From Salinibaculum sp. SYNS191 (GTDB lineage Archaea; Halobacteriota; Halobacteria; Halobacteriales; Haloarculaceae), in NCBI RefSeq assembly GCF_037338445.1, contig NZ_CP147838.1:2294001-2358000 (forward strand): 64,000 nucleotides of DNA, in the 5' to 3' direction. Numbering within the stretch: position 1 is the stretch's first letter; every line of letters starts with the position of its first letter. Shown here in pieces: positions 1 through 8,812 of the stretch. The notes under the pieces are model-generated. The model was not told the origin of the DNA. It was given only the letters and a program-made list of their open reading frames with translations, and made no database searches. The translations under genes were made by a program, and so were the position numbers.

Positions 1-1
1 C

Positions 2-604
2 TACGACGGAGCGGCGCTGCCGGCCCCGGACGACGTCGACCTGCTGGTGGTCATGGGGGGCCCGATGGGCGTCCACGATGTCGAGGCGTATCCCTGGCTC
101 CCCGCCGAGCGCGAGTTGATTCGGGCGACCCTGGACGCGGAGACGCCGGTGTTCGGCGTCTGTCTCGGTGCCCAGCAGGTCGCGGCCGCGCTCGGGGCCG
201 ACGTCGCCAGCCACGACCGCCGCGAGGTGGGGTGGTTTCCGGTGGAGACGACCGGTGCTGCCGCACACTCCCCGCTCGCGCCGCTGGTTCCCGAGTTCCC
301 GGCCTTTCACTGGCACGGGGACGCGTTCGAGATTCCAGCGGGCGGGACGCTGCTGGCGCGGACGCCGGCCTGCCGCAACCAGGCCTTCCTCGCCGCCGAC
401 GGCCTGGCGCTGGGGCTGCAGTTCCACCTGGAGGCGACCCGCGAGAGCGTGGGGGCACTCGTCGAGGCCGTCGACGGCGACACCGGCACTGGCGAGTACG
501 TCCAGTCCGCCGAGGAACTGCTGGCCGACGATGCGCCGTTCGCGCAACTACAGTCGGGGCTGTCTGCCGTTCTGGACGCCTTCACTGCGGGTGGCAGCGT
601 CTGA
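2..604 (+). CDS. Class I glutamine amidotransferase, GMP-synthase-like (5' end outside window)
   Basis: The reading frame is open from base 2, so the N-terminus lies upstream of the window. The nucleophile elbow FGVCLGAQ (Cys codon at 161-163) and the later QFHLEAT (His-x-Glu) form the class I amidotransferase triad that releases ammonia from glutamine. An MGGPMGV oxyanion-loop motif lies near the visible start. No synthetase domain follows, so this is a stand-alone amidotransferase like the GuaA-related proteins. It is convergent with the CPBP gene, with only a few bases between the stops. The natural substrate cannot be told from sequence. Confidence 0.85.
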   Translation, partial: YDGAALPAPDDVDLLVVMGGPMGVHDVEAYPWLPAERELIRATLDAETPVFGVCLGAQQVAAALGADVASHDRREVGWFPVETTGAAAHSPLAPLVPEFPAFHWHGDAFEIPAGGTLLARTPACRNQAFLAADGLALGLQFHLEATRESVGALVEAVDGDTGTGEYVQSAEELLADDAPFAQLQSGLSAVLDAFTAGGSV

Positions 605-611
605 CCGCCGG

Positions 612-1358
612 TCACCCGCCGGTCGTGGCGAAGTACAGCCCGACGAACAGCGTCGCGTTGTAGAGGCCGTGGACGAGCGTGGGGACGAGGATGTTGTCCG
701 TAATCTCGTAGACGGCCCCGAAGACGATGCTGGGAATCGAGAGGATGGTGATGGTGACCAGCGCGGCCTCGATGCTCCCGATGAGCGCGGTGATGTGGAT
801 GGGTGCGAACGACGCGGTCGCCAGCAGAATCGCGCCGGCGGCGCTGAACCGCTCGCGGAGCAGCCCCTGGATGACGCCGCGGAAGAGCAGTTCCTCGCCG
901 GGTGCGTTGAGCAGGAAGACCAGCGGGATGAGGAAGGGGATGAACTCGGGGTTCTCGGCGGCGGTCTGGGAGGCGGCGTTGGCGGCCGGTTCCGTCCCCA
1001 GCAGGTTCACGACGACGTTCGCGCCGACGAGGACGAGCACCAGCGCGCCGATCCAGGCGGCGATGATGATGCCGACCTGTCGCAGCCCCGGGATTGCGAC
1101 CGGGACGAACTGCCGGAGCGAGCGGCCCTTGTACCTGAAATACAGGATGGCGATGCCGGGGAAGGCGATGCCCTGGAAGAGCACCAGGCTGATGACCAGC
1201 CCGTCGGTGGGCGAGGGCTGGATGCCGAGCGGGACCAAGACGGCCAGGAACAGGCCGAGTAACAGGACGATGCCCAGGACCATGCCGCCGACAGCGAGGC
1301 CGAAGGAGGCGAGGACCAGGCGGAGGCGACTTCCCGACTGCTGAACAGCACTCTCCAT
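612..1358 (-). CDS. CPBP-family intramembrane glutamic protease
   Basis: A 248-residue multi-helix membrane protein. The CPBP (CAAX protease/bacteriocin-processing, Abi) signature is clear: EELLFRGV with paired Glu 155-156, a second motif with His188, and a C-terminal HGLYN. The family cleaves within the membrane, but haloarchaeal substrates are unknown. I chose the ATG at 1358 because the 39 upstream codons are Arg-rich and unlike a membrane-protein N-terminus. Its neighbours do not suggest a partner, and nothing in the sequence links it to prenylated-protein processing. Confidence 0.85.
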   Translation of the reverse strand: MESAVQQSGSRLRLVLASFGLAVGGMVLGIVLLLGLFLAVLVPLGIQPSPTDGLVISLVLFQGIAFPGIAILYFRYKGRSLRQFVPVAIPGLRQVGIIIAAWIGALVLVLVGANVVVNLLGTEPAANAASQTAAENPEFIPFLIPLVFLLNAPGEELLFRGVIQGLLRERFSAAGAILLATASFAPIHITALIGSIEAALVTITILSIPSIVFGAVYEITDNILVPTLVHGLYNATLFVGLYFATTGG

Positions 1359-1465
1359 ACCCCTACGTGGGGCCGCAGGCCGAAAAGCGCTACCGCCGTT
1401 TGCGCGCCGACTGCCCGGTCGCCGACAGTAGCGCGTTTTATCCCGCCGCGGTCCCTGGTGCCGGT

Positions 1466-2626
1466 ATGTCGACACGTCTCCCCGCTCGCGAGTTCCGCGA
1501 GCGACTCGGAGCGGTCCGCGACCGCCTCGCCGCGGCCGACGCCGACGCCGCCGTCTTCTTCGGCGCGACCAGCATCGAGTACCTGACCGGTTTCCACCAC
1601 ATCCAGACCGAGCGCCCGGTCTGTCTCGCCGTCACCGCCGAGGCGGTCGAACTCACCGTCCCGCGGCTGGAGGTCGAGCGCGTCCGGGACAACCCCCGCA
1701 TCGACGCCGTCCACAGCTACTTTGACTACCCCGGCGGCGAGCCAATCGCGACCGTCGCGGAGATGCTAGAGGGACTGGATGTCGAGAGCGTCCGCGCCGA
1801 CGCCGACGGTGCGCCGGGCGTCATGGGCTACGAGGGACCGTCGCTGTCGGAGTTCGTCGACGTGGAGACCCAGGACTGGGTGGCCGGGATGCGCGAAGCC
1901 AAGAGCGACGCGGAGGTGGACCTCATCCGCGAGTCCGCGCGCTGGGCGAACCTCGCACACCGCTATCTGGCCGACTACACCGAACCCGGCGCGCATCCGG
2001 TGACGGTCAGCCAGCGGGCGTCGATGGAGGGCTCGCGGGCGATGCTCGACGCGCTAGGGTCGGAGTACGCCGTCCGCACGCGCGGCGACGGGCCGGTCCA
2101 CGCCGGCTACATCAGCGGCGAGGAGACCGCGCTTCCCCACGGCCACACGCCCAACGAACGCCTGTCGACGGGCGACGTGCTCGTCACGGGCGCGTCCGCG
2201 AACGTCGACGGCTACTACTCGGAACTGGAGCGGACGATGTTCGTCGGGGAGGCCAGCGACGAGGACGAACACTACTTCGAGTTGATGTGCGAGGCCCAGG
2301 ACGTCGCCATCGACGCGATGGGGCCGGGCGTGCCGGTCAGCCACGTCGACCAGGCGGTCTGGGACTACTTCGAGGAACAGGGCGTCACCGACCTGGCCCG
2401 GCACCACGTCGGCCACAACATCGGGATGGAGGGCCACGAACCCCCCTACATCGACCGCGGCAACGACGCCGAGATGGAACCGGGCCACGTCTACACCATC
2501 GAACCCGGCATCTACACCGACACCGCGGGCTATCGCCACTCCGACACCGTGGCCGTCACCGACGACGGCGTGGACGTGCTGACCTACTTCCCGCGTGATT
2601 TCGAGTCGAACGTCATCCGCGAGTGA
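1466..2626 (+). CDS. M24-family (Xaa-Pro aminopeptidase-like) protein with altered metal ligands
   Basis: 386 residues, with an N-terminal creatinase-like domain (about 1-135) and a C-terminal pita-bread fold (about 145-386). ATG at 1466 is preferred over upstream codons, which lack M24 similarity. Retained features are the PHGH segment (224-227), His317 in HHVGHNIG and Glu346 in TIEPG. Three of the five usual dinuclear-metal positions differ. The first Asp region reads VTGAS (Thr241), the second Asp is Glu253 in SELERT, and the last Glu region reads HSDT (Asp360). It may be a peptidase with unusual metal chemistry or a non-peptidase relative. Confidence 0.8.
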   Translation: MSTRLPAREFRERLGAVRDRLAAADADAAVFFGATSIEYLTGFHHIQTERPVCLAVTAEAVELTVPRLEVERVRDNPRIDAVHSYFDYPGGEPIATVAEMLEGLDVESVRADADGAPGVMGYEGPSLSEFVDVETQDWVAGMREAKSDAEVDLIRESARWANLAHRYLADYTEPGAHPVTVSQRASMEGSRAMLDALGSEYAVRTRGDGPVHAGYISGEETALPHGHTPNERLSTGDVLVTGASANVDGYYSELERTMFVGEASDEDEHYFELMCEAQDVAIDAMGPGVPVSHVDQAVWDYFEEQGVTDLARHHVGHNIGMEGHEPPYIDRGNDAEMEPGHVYTIEPGIYTDTAGYRHSDTVAVTDDGVDVLTYFPRDFESNVIRE

Positions 2627-2638
2627 GTCGTCGGACCG

Positions 2639-3157
2639 TCACTCCAGCATCGACTCGGCCTCGTCGATGGTGACGTCCTCGCGCTGGAACGCTTCGAGAA
2701 TCTCGCGGACAGCGGGGCCGTCGTCCTCGTCCTGTTCGGCGGCCTCGGCCAGTGTGACGCGCTCGGAGTGGCCGGTCAGTTCCGCGAAGTCGATGCCGTC
2801 GGCCAGCGCCGTCTCCTTCTTGACGCGGTAGTTGCCGCCGTCGGTCGTGTAGAGGTCGTCCGGGTGGAAGAAGTACCAGTCCTCGCGGTCGAAGCGGACG
2901 CCGACGCGGGCGCGGGCGCCGAAGTTCTGGGAGAAATAGAGCAGCGCCTCTATCTCCGCACCGTCGAGGTAGATGGGGTCGCCCGCCGACGACTTCGCCT
3001 CGATGGCGTAGAAGTCGCCGCCGTTGCCGGCGAGCACGTCCGGGAGTTCCCGCTCGGTCGCGCTCCCGCTGGCGGGCGCGCGCATGACCGCGAAGCCGGC
3101 CTCGTCGAGTTTGTTCACGAGTTCCCGCTCGCGGCGGTCGCCCTTCGCGTTCGACAT
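2639..3157 (-). CDS. hjc: Holliday junction resolvase Hjc
   Basis: 172 residues. This is the archaeal resolvase that cuts four-way DNA junctions during recombination. The nuclease core is visible: Glu10, Asp40 in ELPDVL, and Glu53-x-Lys55 in AIEAKSS, the PD-(D/E)xK signature. The Ser-containing turn ASGSA precedes it, as in the family. The C-terminal region (about 125-172) is an acidic extension beyond the roughly 130-residue core. ATG at 3157 is chosen over GTG at 3163 because a TATA element at 3182-3189 predicts a nearly leaderless mRNA. It is convergent with the M24 gene. Confidence 0.93.
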   Translation of the reverse strand: MSNAKGDRRERELVNKLDEAGFAVMRAPASGSATERELPDVLAGNGGDFYAIEAKSSAGDPIYLDGAEIEALLYFSQNFGARARVGVRFDREDWYFFHPDDLYTTDGGNYRVKKETALADGIDFAELTGHSERVTLAEAAEQDEDDGPAVREILEAFQREDVTIDEAESMLE

Positions 3158-3181
3158 TGCCACTACGTCGCCGTCGGACGG

Positions 3182-3189
3182 TTATAAAA
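3182..3189 (-). promoter_or_regulatory. TATA element of hjc
   Basis: On the minus strand this reads TTTTATAA, 25-32 nt before the hjc ATG. That is the normal distance for a leaderless haloarchaeal transcript. It lies in the 48-bp gap before the next gene. Confidence 0.6.
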
Positions 3190-3205
3190 CGTCTGTCGTC
3201 GGCCG

Positions 3206-4267
3206 CTACGCGCCGAGAACGGTCTCCGCAACCTCGCGCGCGGTCTCGGGCGGCCCGCGGGTCACGACGGCTGTCGTCGTCCCGTCGTCGGTCCAGTAAG
3301 CGATGGAGCCGCCCTGCGTCGACGCGACGGTCACGTCCTGTCCGGCGATGGTGACGGTTTCGCCGCCCTCCGCGTCGCCCGCGCCGGCGAACTCGTCGCC
3401 GGTGGTGACGCCAACGTAGACCGTCCCGGCGTCGGTCCCGTAGATGGCCGTCGCGGTCGCGGTCCCGTCGTAGCTGGCGACCAGCGCGCCCTCGAAGGTG
3501 TAGCTGTCACGGAGGTCCGGCAAGGCGAGGTCGGTCGCCGACTGGGCCGCATCGAAGTCGTCGTAGCGCTCCCGGTCAGCGCCGTCGACTAGCTGGCCGG
3601 TCTCGTCCGGCGCGCGGAACGTCGACTCGTCGACGCTCACGTCGAAGCGGGTGTCGGTGAACTGCGTCGTGACGGTCCCCTTCTCGCTCGTGACGCGGCT
3701 CTGGAGCACCGTCCAGTCGTCGCGATCGACCCACAGCGTCGCCGTCGAGGTGATGGACTCGTTCTCGGACTCGATGGAGAGGACGTACGCCGCCTCGCCG
3801 TCGACGGTCTCGGTGCCGGTCCGCTCGACGGTCACGTTCTCCGTGAAGCGGTCCATCCGGTCGGCGTATCTGCCGTCGTAGCGCGCTTTCAGCTCCTCGA
3901 CTCTCGTCTCGTCGTCGAAGGTCTGCGTGAGCCCGGTCGCGGGCTGGTAGGTCCAGGCGACGCTGCCGTTGGACCCGACGACCACTGTGCGGCCGTCCGC
4001 GTCGGTGACGGTGACGCGGCTGTTGTTGCCGTCGGCGGCGACGTACTCGACGCTCGCAGTCCGCTCCATCGTCTCGTTCTCGACGGTGACCGTCGCCGCG
4101 CCGAGGACCGTCTCGGCGCTCTCGTAGCGCTGCTCGACGTTGTCGAGGATGGCGTCACCCGAGGGCGGGCCGAGCACGACCGCCCCGACGGCCCCCGTCG
4201 CGGCGACGAGGAGCACGACGAGCACGAGCGGTCCCCACCTGTCAAGTCGTCCGCGAACGTCTGTCAT
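3206..4267 (-). CDS. LolA-like / outer-membrane-lipoprotein-sorting-fold anchored protein
   Basis: 353 residues. One N-terminal membrane segment (about residues 12-33, LVLVVLLVAATGAVGAVV) is followed by an extracellular beta-rich domain. Phrases such as VAWTYQPATG and LWVDRDDWTVLQ are typical of the LolA/DUF4367-type fold of curved beta sheets that hold acyl chains. Haloarchaea lack a LolA-dependent outer membrane, so the cargo is unknown. It diverges from the MacB/LolC-type permease at 4523 with a 255-bp gap, which is suggestive context. There is no lipobox Cys, so it is probably anchored by the helix. Confidence 0.7.
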   Translation of the reverse strand: MTDVRGRLDRWGPLVLVVLLVAATGAVGAVVLGPPSGDAILDNVEQRYESAETVLGAATVTVENETMERTASVEYVAADGNNSRVTVTDADGRTVVVGSNGSVAWTYQPATGLTQTFDDETRVEELKARYDGRYADRMDRFTENVTVERTGTETVDGEAAYVLSIESENESITSTATLWVDRDDWTVLQSRVTSEKGTVTTQFTDTRFDVSVDESTFRAPDETGQLVDGADRERYDDFDAAQSATDLALPDLRDSYTFEGALVASYDGTATATAIYGTDAGTVYVGVTTGDEFAGAGDAEGGETVTIAGQDVTVASTQGGSIAYWTDDGTTTAVVTRGPPETAREVAETVLGA

Positions 4268-4522
4268 CGACTCTGTTACGGGCTACACGAACATATGTCC
4301 TCGGCCGCTAGCGACTCCCGCTCTCGGAGACGCTTCGAACAGCACGAAAGTCCCACCCGTGGCGGCTGGTCGGTCCGGCTTCGTCGGTGGCAGTACCGGC
4401 AGTCTCCACCTGCGGTCGTCTGCAGTCGGCGAGCGATATATGCGCCGGGAAGCGCTAGAGTGGCCACAGTGGTCCCAACGAACAGCGGGCGAGTCCCGGC
4501 GCGCCCGGCCGAGGTGATGTAG
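4268..4522. promoter_or_regulatory. Divergent promoter region between the LolA-like gene and the permease
   Basis: 255 bp with no convincing gene; the 75-codon frame at 4295-4522 has atypical composition. It contains an AT-rich GATATATG near 4434, a likely TATA for the permease about 90 nt upstream of its ATG. A strong Shine-Dalgarno-like GAGGTGAT (about 4512-4519) lies just before that ATG, so the permease mRNA is probably leadered, unlike most genes here. Confidence 0.45.
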
Positions 4523-5761
4523 ATGCGGGCGCTGGAACTGTTCAGACTCTCCGCGCGCTCGCTGCGCGGGCACAAACTCCGCTCGGCCCTGACGGTCATC
4601 GGTATCGTCATCGGCATCGCGGCCGTCGTCACCTTCGTCACGCTCGGTGCCAGCCTGAAGGCCGACGTGGTCGGCGAAATCGACCAGTCGACGGCCAACA
4701 ACATCTACGTCCTCTCGACGCCCGAGGGCGACCAGGGCTTCCCCAACCGGCCGCAGGCGGTGTTCACCGACAACGACATCGAGACCCTGCGCGGCGTCGA
4801 GGGGGTGCGACAGGTCGTCCCCCAGGGGACCGTCGCCATCAGCACGCTCACGCTCGGCAACCAGACCATCGCCAGACAGCAGGTGACCGCGACCACGCCC
4901 GAAGCCTTCGAGCGGGCGACCTTCCAGGACGGCCGCGCGTTCGAGGCCGGGGCCGCCGAGGTGGTCATCAACGGCCAGGCCCGCACCGTCTTCGACCGGA
5001 ACCTCTCGGTCGGCGATAGCCTCACCGTCGGCCTGCGCGGGAACGGCACGGCGACGCTGACCGTCGTCGGCGTCGTCGACCGCACCGGCTCGCAACTCCC
5101 CTTCCAGAGCTTCGCCGGCCAGCCGCGCTTCTACGTCCCCGCCGACCGCTACTACGAGACGACAGTCCAGAGCCCGACGTTGCCCGGCAACCCGCGCCAG
5201 CAGGCCTACCCGCAGGTGACCGTCGTCGCCGACCCCGCGACGCTGACCAGCACCCAGGAACGGGTCGCGGCGGCGCTGAACGGGACCGACGCCGAGCAAC
5301 TCCAGCCCGCGGGCTACGCGCTGTCGGCCCGCACCAGCGGCGACATCGCCGACAACCTCGCGGACCTCGTGGACCGGCTGACCCGCTTCGTGACCGGCCT
5401 GGCGCTCATCTCGCTGGTCGTCGGTGCCATCGGCATCGCCAACATCATGCTCGTCTCCGTCACCGAGCGCACCCGCGAAATCGGCATCATGAAGTCCGTC
5501 GGCGGCGGCCGCAGGGACATCCTCCTGCTCTTTCTCGTCGAGGCGGCGATGCTCGGCGCGCTGGGGGCGCTCATTGCCATCCCCGTCGGCCTGGCCGGCG
5601 GGTGGGTCGCGACCGCCTACGCCGACATCGCGCTGACGCTCGCGCCGGGGTGGTTCGCCGTCGCCATCGGCGTGGGCGTCCTCGTCGGCGTCGTCGCCGG
5701 CATCTACCCCGCCTGGCGGGCCGCCCGCGTCGACCCCATCGACGCCCTGCGCTACGAGTGA
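4523..5761 (+). CDS. ABC transporter permease, MacB/LolC (FtsX) type
   Basis: 412 residues. There is an N-terminal helix (about 15-40), a large extracellular domain (about 45-280) and three C-terminal helices containing the FtsX-domain signature with TEREIGIMKSVGG-like text (here TERTREIGIMKSVGGG). This is the MacB/LolC/E architecture, in which an ATPase partner drives extrusion or mechanotransmission. No ABC ATPase is adjacent, so the partner must be elsewhere. The start is supported by a good ribosome-binding site. The divergent LolA-like protein may be a functional partner (inference). Confidence 0.85.
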   Translation: MRALELFRLSARSLRGHKLRSALTVIGIVIGIAAVVTFVTLGASLKADVVGEIDQSTANNIYVLSTPEGDQGFPNRPQAVFTDNDIETLRGVEGVRQVVPQGTVAISTLTLGNQTIARQQVTATTPEAFERATFQDGRAFEAGAAEVVINGQARTVFDRNLSVGDSLTVGLRGNGTATLTVVGVVDRTGSQLPFQSFAGQPRFYVPADRYYETTVQSPTLPGNPRQQAYPQVTVVADPATLTSTQERVAAALNGTDAEQLQPAGYALSARTSGDIADNLADLVDRLTRFVTGLALISLVVGAIGIANIMLVSVTERTREIGIMKSVGGGRRDILLLFLVEAAMLGALGALIAIPVGLAGGWVATAYADIALTLAPGWFAVAIGVGVLVGVVAGIYPAWRAARVDPIDALRYE

Positions 5762-5797
5762 CGCCGTTTATGTCGGTCCCGGCCCACCGGACTGACG

Positions 5798-7585
5798 ATG
5801 GACTACGCCGCGCTGGTCGCCGTCTACGACCGCCTCGCCAGCACGCAGTCGACCACGGAGAAGACGGCAATCCTCGCCGAGCAACTGGCCGAGACGCCCC
5901 AGGAGGACCTGCCGATGCTCGTCCGCCTCCTCCGCGGGCAAGTCTTCGCGGCGTGGCACTCCGCCGACCTCGGCGTCTCCTCCAGCCTCGCCAGCCGCGC
6001 CGTCGCGAAGGCGACCGGTCTCTCCGAGGACGACATCGAGAGCGACTGGCGCGAGACGGGTGACCTCGGCGACGCCGCCGCCCGCGCGGTCGAGAAGCAG
6101 GTCCAGCAGTCGCTGTTCAGCGACCCGCTCACCGTCGAGCGCGTCTACGACACGCTCCAGTCGCTGGCCGACCTCGACGGCGCGGGCAGCGAGAGCCGTC
6201 GGGTCGACGAGGTGGCCGGCCTGCTGTCGGACGCCGACCCCGACGAGGCCCGCTACGTCGTCCGGACGGCGCTGGGCCACCTCCGGCTCGGCATCGGCGA
6301 AGGCACCGTCCGCGACGCCATCGCCGAGGCGTTCCTGGACGAACCCGACAGCGAGGCCGTCGAGCGCGCGCTGCAGGTGACCAACGACGCCGGCGTCGTC
6401 GCACAGACCGCCGCCAGCGAGGGAAGGGACGGCCTGGACGACCTGGAACTGGCCGTCCACCGACCGGTGAAGGTGATGCTCGCCGAGAAGTCCGACTCAA
6501 TCGCCGACGCGCTGGCCGACGCCGGAGGCGGGGGCGAGGAGACTGACGACGCAGGTTCAGACGCCGACGCTCCCGACGACGGAACGGTCTCGCTGGATGC
6601 CTTCGCCGACGACGGCGATGCCGACGCTGGTGCCCACGAAGGAACCGCGCCGCTGGTGGAGTACAAGGTGGACGGCTTCCGCGCGCAGGTCCACGCGACC
6701 CCCGAGGAGACCCGCGTGTTCACCCGGCGGCTGGAGGACGTGACCCACCAGTTCCCCGACGTCGTGGCGGCCGTCGAGGACGCCTTCGACGCCGACTCGT
6801 TCGTCCTGGAGGGCGAGGTGCTGGGCTACGACCCCGAGACGGAGCGGCCCGTCCCGTTCCAGCAACTCTCCCGGCGGATCAAGCGCAAGTACGACGTCGA
6901 GCAACTCGCCGCGGAGGTCCCGGTCGTGCTGTACGCCTTCGATTTGCTCGCCGTCGACGGCGAGACGCTCCTGGAGGCGACGCTTTCCGACCGCGTCGCC
7001 GAACTGGAGGCCCGGCTGGAACCCGAGGACCTGGCCGTCGAGCGGATGCCCAACCGTACCACCGCGGACGCCGACGAGGCGGCGGCGTTCTACGAGGACG
7101 CGCTGGCCGCGGGCCACGAGGGCGTGATGGTCAAGAACCCGACGGCGACCTACCAGCCGGGCAAGCGCGTCGGCTACATGCTGAAGGTCAAGCCGACGAT
7201 GGAGCCGCTGGATTTGACCATCACGCGGGCGAAGTGGAGCGAGGGACGGCGCTCGAACAACCTCGGCCGGCTGTACCTCGGCTGTCGGGACCCCGAGACG
7301 GACGAGTTCCGGGATATTGGTCGCCTCTCGACGGGCTTCTCCGACGAACAACTGGCCGATCTGACGGAGCGACTGGAGGACGCTATCGTGGCGGAGGACG
7401 GCCGGGCGGTCGACCTCGAACCCCGGGAGGTAATCGAGGTGGCCTACGAGGAGATACAGGCGTCACCGGAGTACGACTCCGGCTACGCGCTGCGCTTTCC
7501 CCGCTTCGAGGGGTTTCGCGACGACGTCGGCCTCGACGAGGTGGACTCGCTGGAACGGGTCGAGCGGCTCTACGAGGACCAGTAG
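5798..7585 (+). CDS. ligA: ATP-dependent DNA ligase LigA
   Basis: 595 residues. It seals nicked DNA through a ligase-adenylate. The nucleotidyl-lysine is Lys290 in EYKVDGF (motif I KxDG). The N-terminal DNA-binding domain spans about 1-230, and the OB-fold and motif V KVKP lie near 467. Between the N-domain motif RPVKVMLAEK and the catalytic domain, residues 243-283 form a Gly/Asp/Glu-rich low-complexity linker of about 40 residues, longer than in typical archaeal ligases. The ATG lies 36 nt after the permease stop, so co-transcription is possible. Confidence 0.95.
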   Translation: MDYAALVAVYDRLASTQSTTEKTAILAEQLAETPQEDLPMLVRLLRGQVFAAWHSADLGVSSSLASRAVAKATGLSEDDIESDWRETGDLGDAAARAVEKQVQQSLFSDPLTVERVYDTLQSLADLDGAGSESRRVDEVAGLLSDADPDEARYVVRTALGHLRLGIGEGTVRDAIAEAFLDEPDSEAVERALQVTNDAGVVAQTAASEGRDGLDDLELAVHRPVKVMLAEKSDSIADALADAGGGGEETDDAGSDADAPDDGTVSLDAFADDGDADAGAHEGTAPLVEYKVDGFRAQVHATPEETRVFTRRLEDVTHQFPDVVAAVEDAFDADSFVLEGEVLGYDPETERPVPFQQLSRRIKRKYDVEQLAAEVPVVLYAFDLLAVDGETLLEATLSDRVAELEARLEPEDLAVERMPNRTTADADEAAAFYEDALAAGHEGVMVKNPTATYQPGKRVGYMLKVKPTMEPLDLTITRAKWSEGRRSNNLGRLYLGCRDPETDEFRDIGRLSTGFSDEQLADLTERLEDAIVAEDGRAVDLEPREVIEVAYEEIQASPEYDSGYALRFPRFEGFRDDVGLDEVDSLERVERLYEDQ

Positions 7586-7666
7586 CCCGGGGTGGTACCG
7601 GCGTCTGGCGCTCCCGAAATTGTCGATGAGAGGAGTTATACTCTCCGTGTTATTATGAGGTGACAG

Positions 7667-8467
7667 ATGGGCGACGACGCCGGGGCGGTCGAGCAGATTG
7701 CCTTTCTCACCCGGGCGGAACCGAGAGTCGAGATTCTCACGCACCTGCTGGAGTCGGGGCCGACCACACAGCGGGAGTTTCGCGAGCACGTCGACGCGTC
7801 GCGGTCGACCGTGACGCGCGCCCTGTCGGCGCTGGACGAGCACGACTGGATTCGACGCGACGGGGAGGCGTGGCGCCTGACGCCGCAGGGTCGCATCGTC
7901 GCTGACGGACTCGGTGACCTGGTCGACACCATCCGGGCGACCGAGGAGATCTCGACGTTCCTCGAGTGGTTTCCCTACGCAGAGTTCGACCTCGACCTGG
8001 CGCACATCCGCGGTGCCGAGATACTCTCGCACGCTCCCGGCGACCCCTATCTCCCCGCCAGACGACAGACGGAACTCCTGCACGAGGTGGGGGAGTTCCG
8101 CGGCCTGCTCCCGTCGCTCGACATCGAGGGGACCAGGGTCGTCCACGAGCGGATTCACTCCGGCGAGTTCGAGGCGGAGATAGTCGTGCCGGCGGGACTG
8201 GAGCCGACGCTCACCACCGGCGAGTACGCGACGCTCTTTCGCGAGCAGATACGGACGGGCCGGCTGACCGTCCGGGTCCATGACGGGGACCTTCCGTTCT
8301 ATCTCGGCCTCGGTGACGACGGGACCGTCCACGTCGGCGTCGAGGACGACGACGGCTTCCCCCGGGCGCTGCTGGCGACCGACAGCGACGACGTCCGCGC
8401 CTGGGCCGAGTCGGTCTACCGGGACTTCCGCGACCGCGCCCGCGTGAAGCCGGCCGACGAGTTCTGA
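7667..8467 (+). CDS. Winged-helix transcriptional regulator with FilR1-type middle domain
   Basis: 266 residues. The N-terminal winged helix-turn-helix (about 15-75) includes the recognition-helix text SRSTVTRALSALDEHDWI. The remainder matches the haloarchaeal regulators carrying the methanogenesis-regulatory-protein FilR1 middle domain, thought to sense a small ligand. A Shine-Dalgarno-like GAGGTGA lies three bases before the ATG. The upstream gap contains GAGTTATACTC around 7633-7643, which could be TATA or operator. The target is unknown; ligA upstream and a zinc-finger gene downstream do not suggest one. Confidence 0.75.
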   Translation: MGDDAGAVEQIAFLTRAEPRVEILTHLLESGPTTQREFREHVDASRSTVTRALSALDEHDWIRRDGEAWRLTPQGRIVADGLGDLVDTIRATEEISTFLEWFPYAEFDLDLAHIRGAEILSHAPGDPYLPARRQTELLHEVGEFRGLLPSLDIEGTRVVHERIHSGEFEAEIVVPAGLEPTLTTGEYATLFREQIRTGRLTVRVHDGDLPFYLGLGDDGTVHVGVEDDDGFPRALLATDSDDVRAWAESVYRDFRDRARVKPADEF

Positions 8468-8594
8468 GCCGGCGCTGTGCACGGCCTGCACAGATTGCAC
8501 GGAGTAACGTGATACGCTTTCAGGCCGTCCACTCACTGGCAATGACAGTCCGAGTGAGCGTCCCGGCGGCCGAACCAGTCGTCGCCCGCCCGCA

Positions 8595-8771
8595 ATGACC
8601 TGCACCAACTGCGGCCAGCAACAGCTCTCGATGGCCTACACGCTCCGGTTCTCGCCGGAGACGCGCCGGCCGGTCGAACTCGACTTGCATCTCTGTACCG
8701 CGTGTCTCCTCGAACTCCGCGCGGACCCGGACATCGAACTGGTCCGGGACACGGTCGCCGTCGCGGACTGA
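8595..8771 (+). CDS. Small zinc-finger protein (58 aa)
   Basis: A 58-codon gene reading MTCTNCGQQQ at the start, with a second CTAC pair near residues 34-37 (Cys3, Cys6, Cys34, Cys37). This makes one four-Cys zinc knuckle with a beta-rich spacer. Haloarchaea encode many such small zinc-finger proteins; most are uncharacterised and some act in biofilm formation or motility. ATG at 8595 follows a 127-bp gap and the stop is 41 bp before the next gene, so it may be co-transcribed with the downstream MBL nuclease. It lacks the CPxCG form of the best-studied class. Confidence 0.7.
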   Translation: MTCTNCGQQQLSMAYTLRFSPETRRPVELDLHLCTACLLELRADPDIELVRDTVAVAD

Positions 8772-8812
8772 AAGCCCCACAGCGTTTTGGTTCTGACAGC
8801 CCTACTCCGGGT

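Noticed and set aside
4295-4522. 75-codon small gene before the permease
   Set aside because: Arg/Ser-rich composition with no homologous look, and it overlaps the permease promoter and ribosome-binding site.
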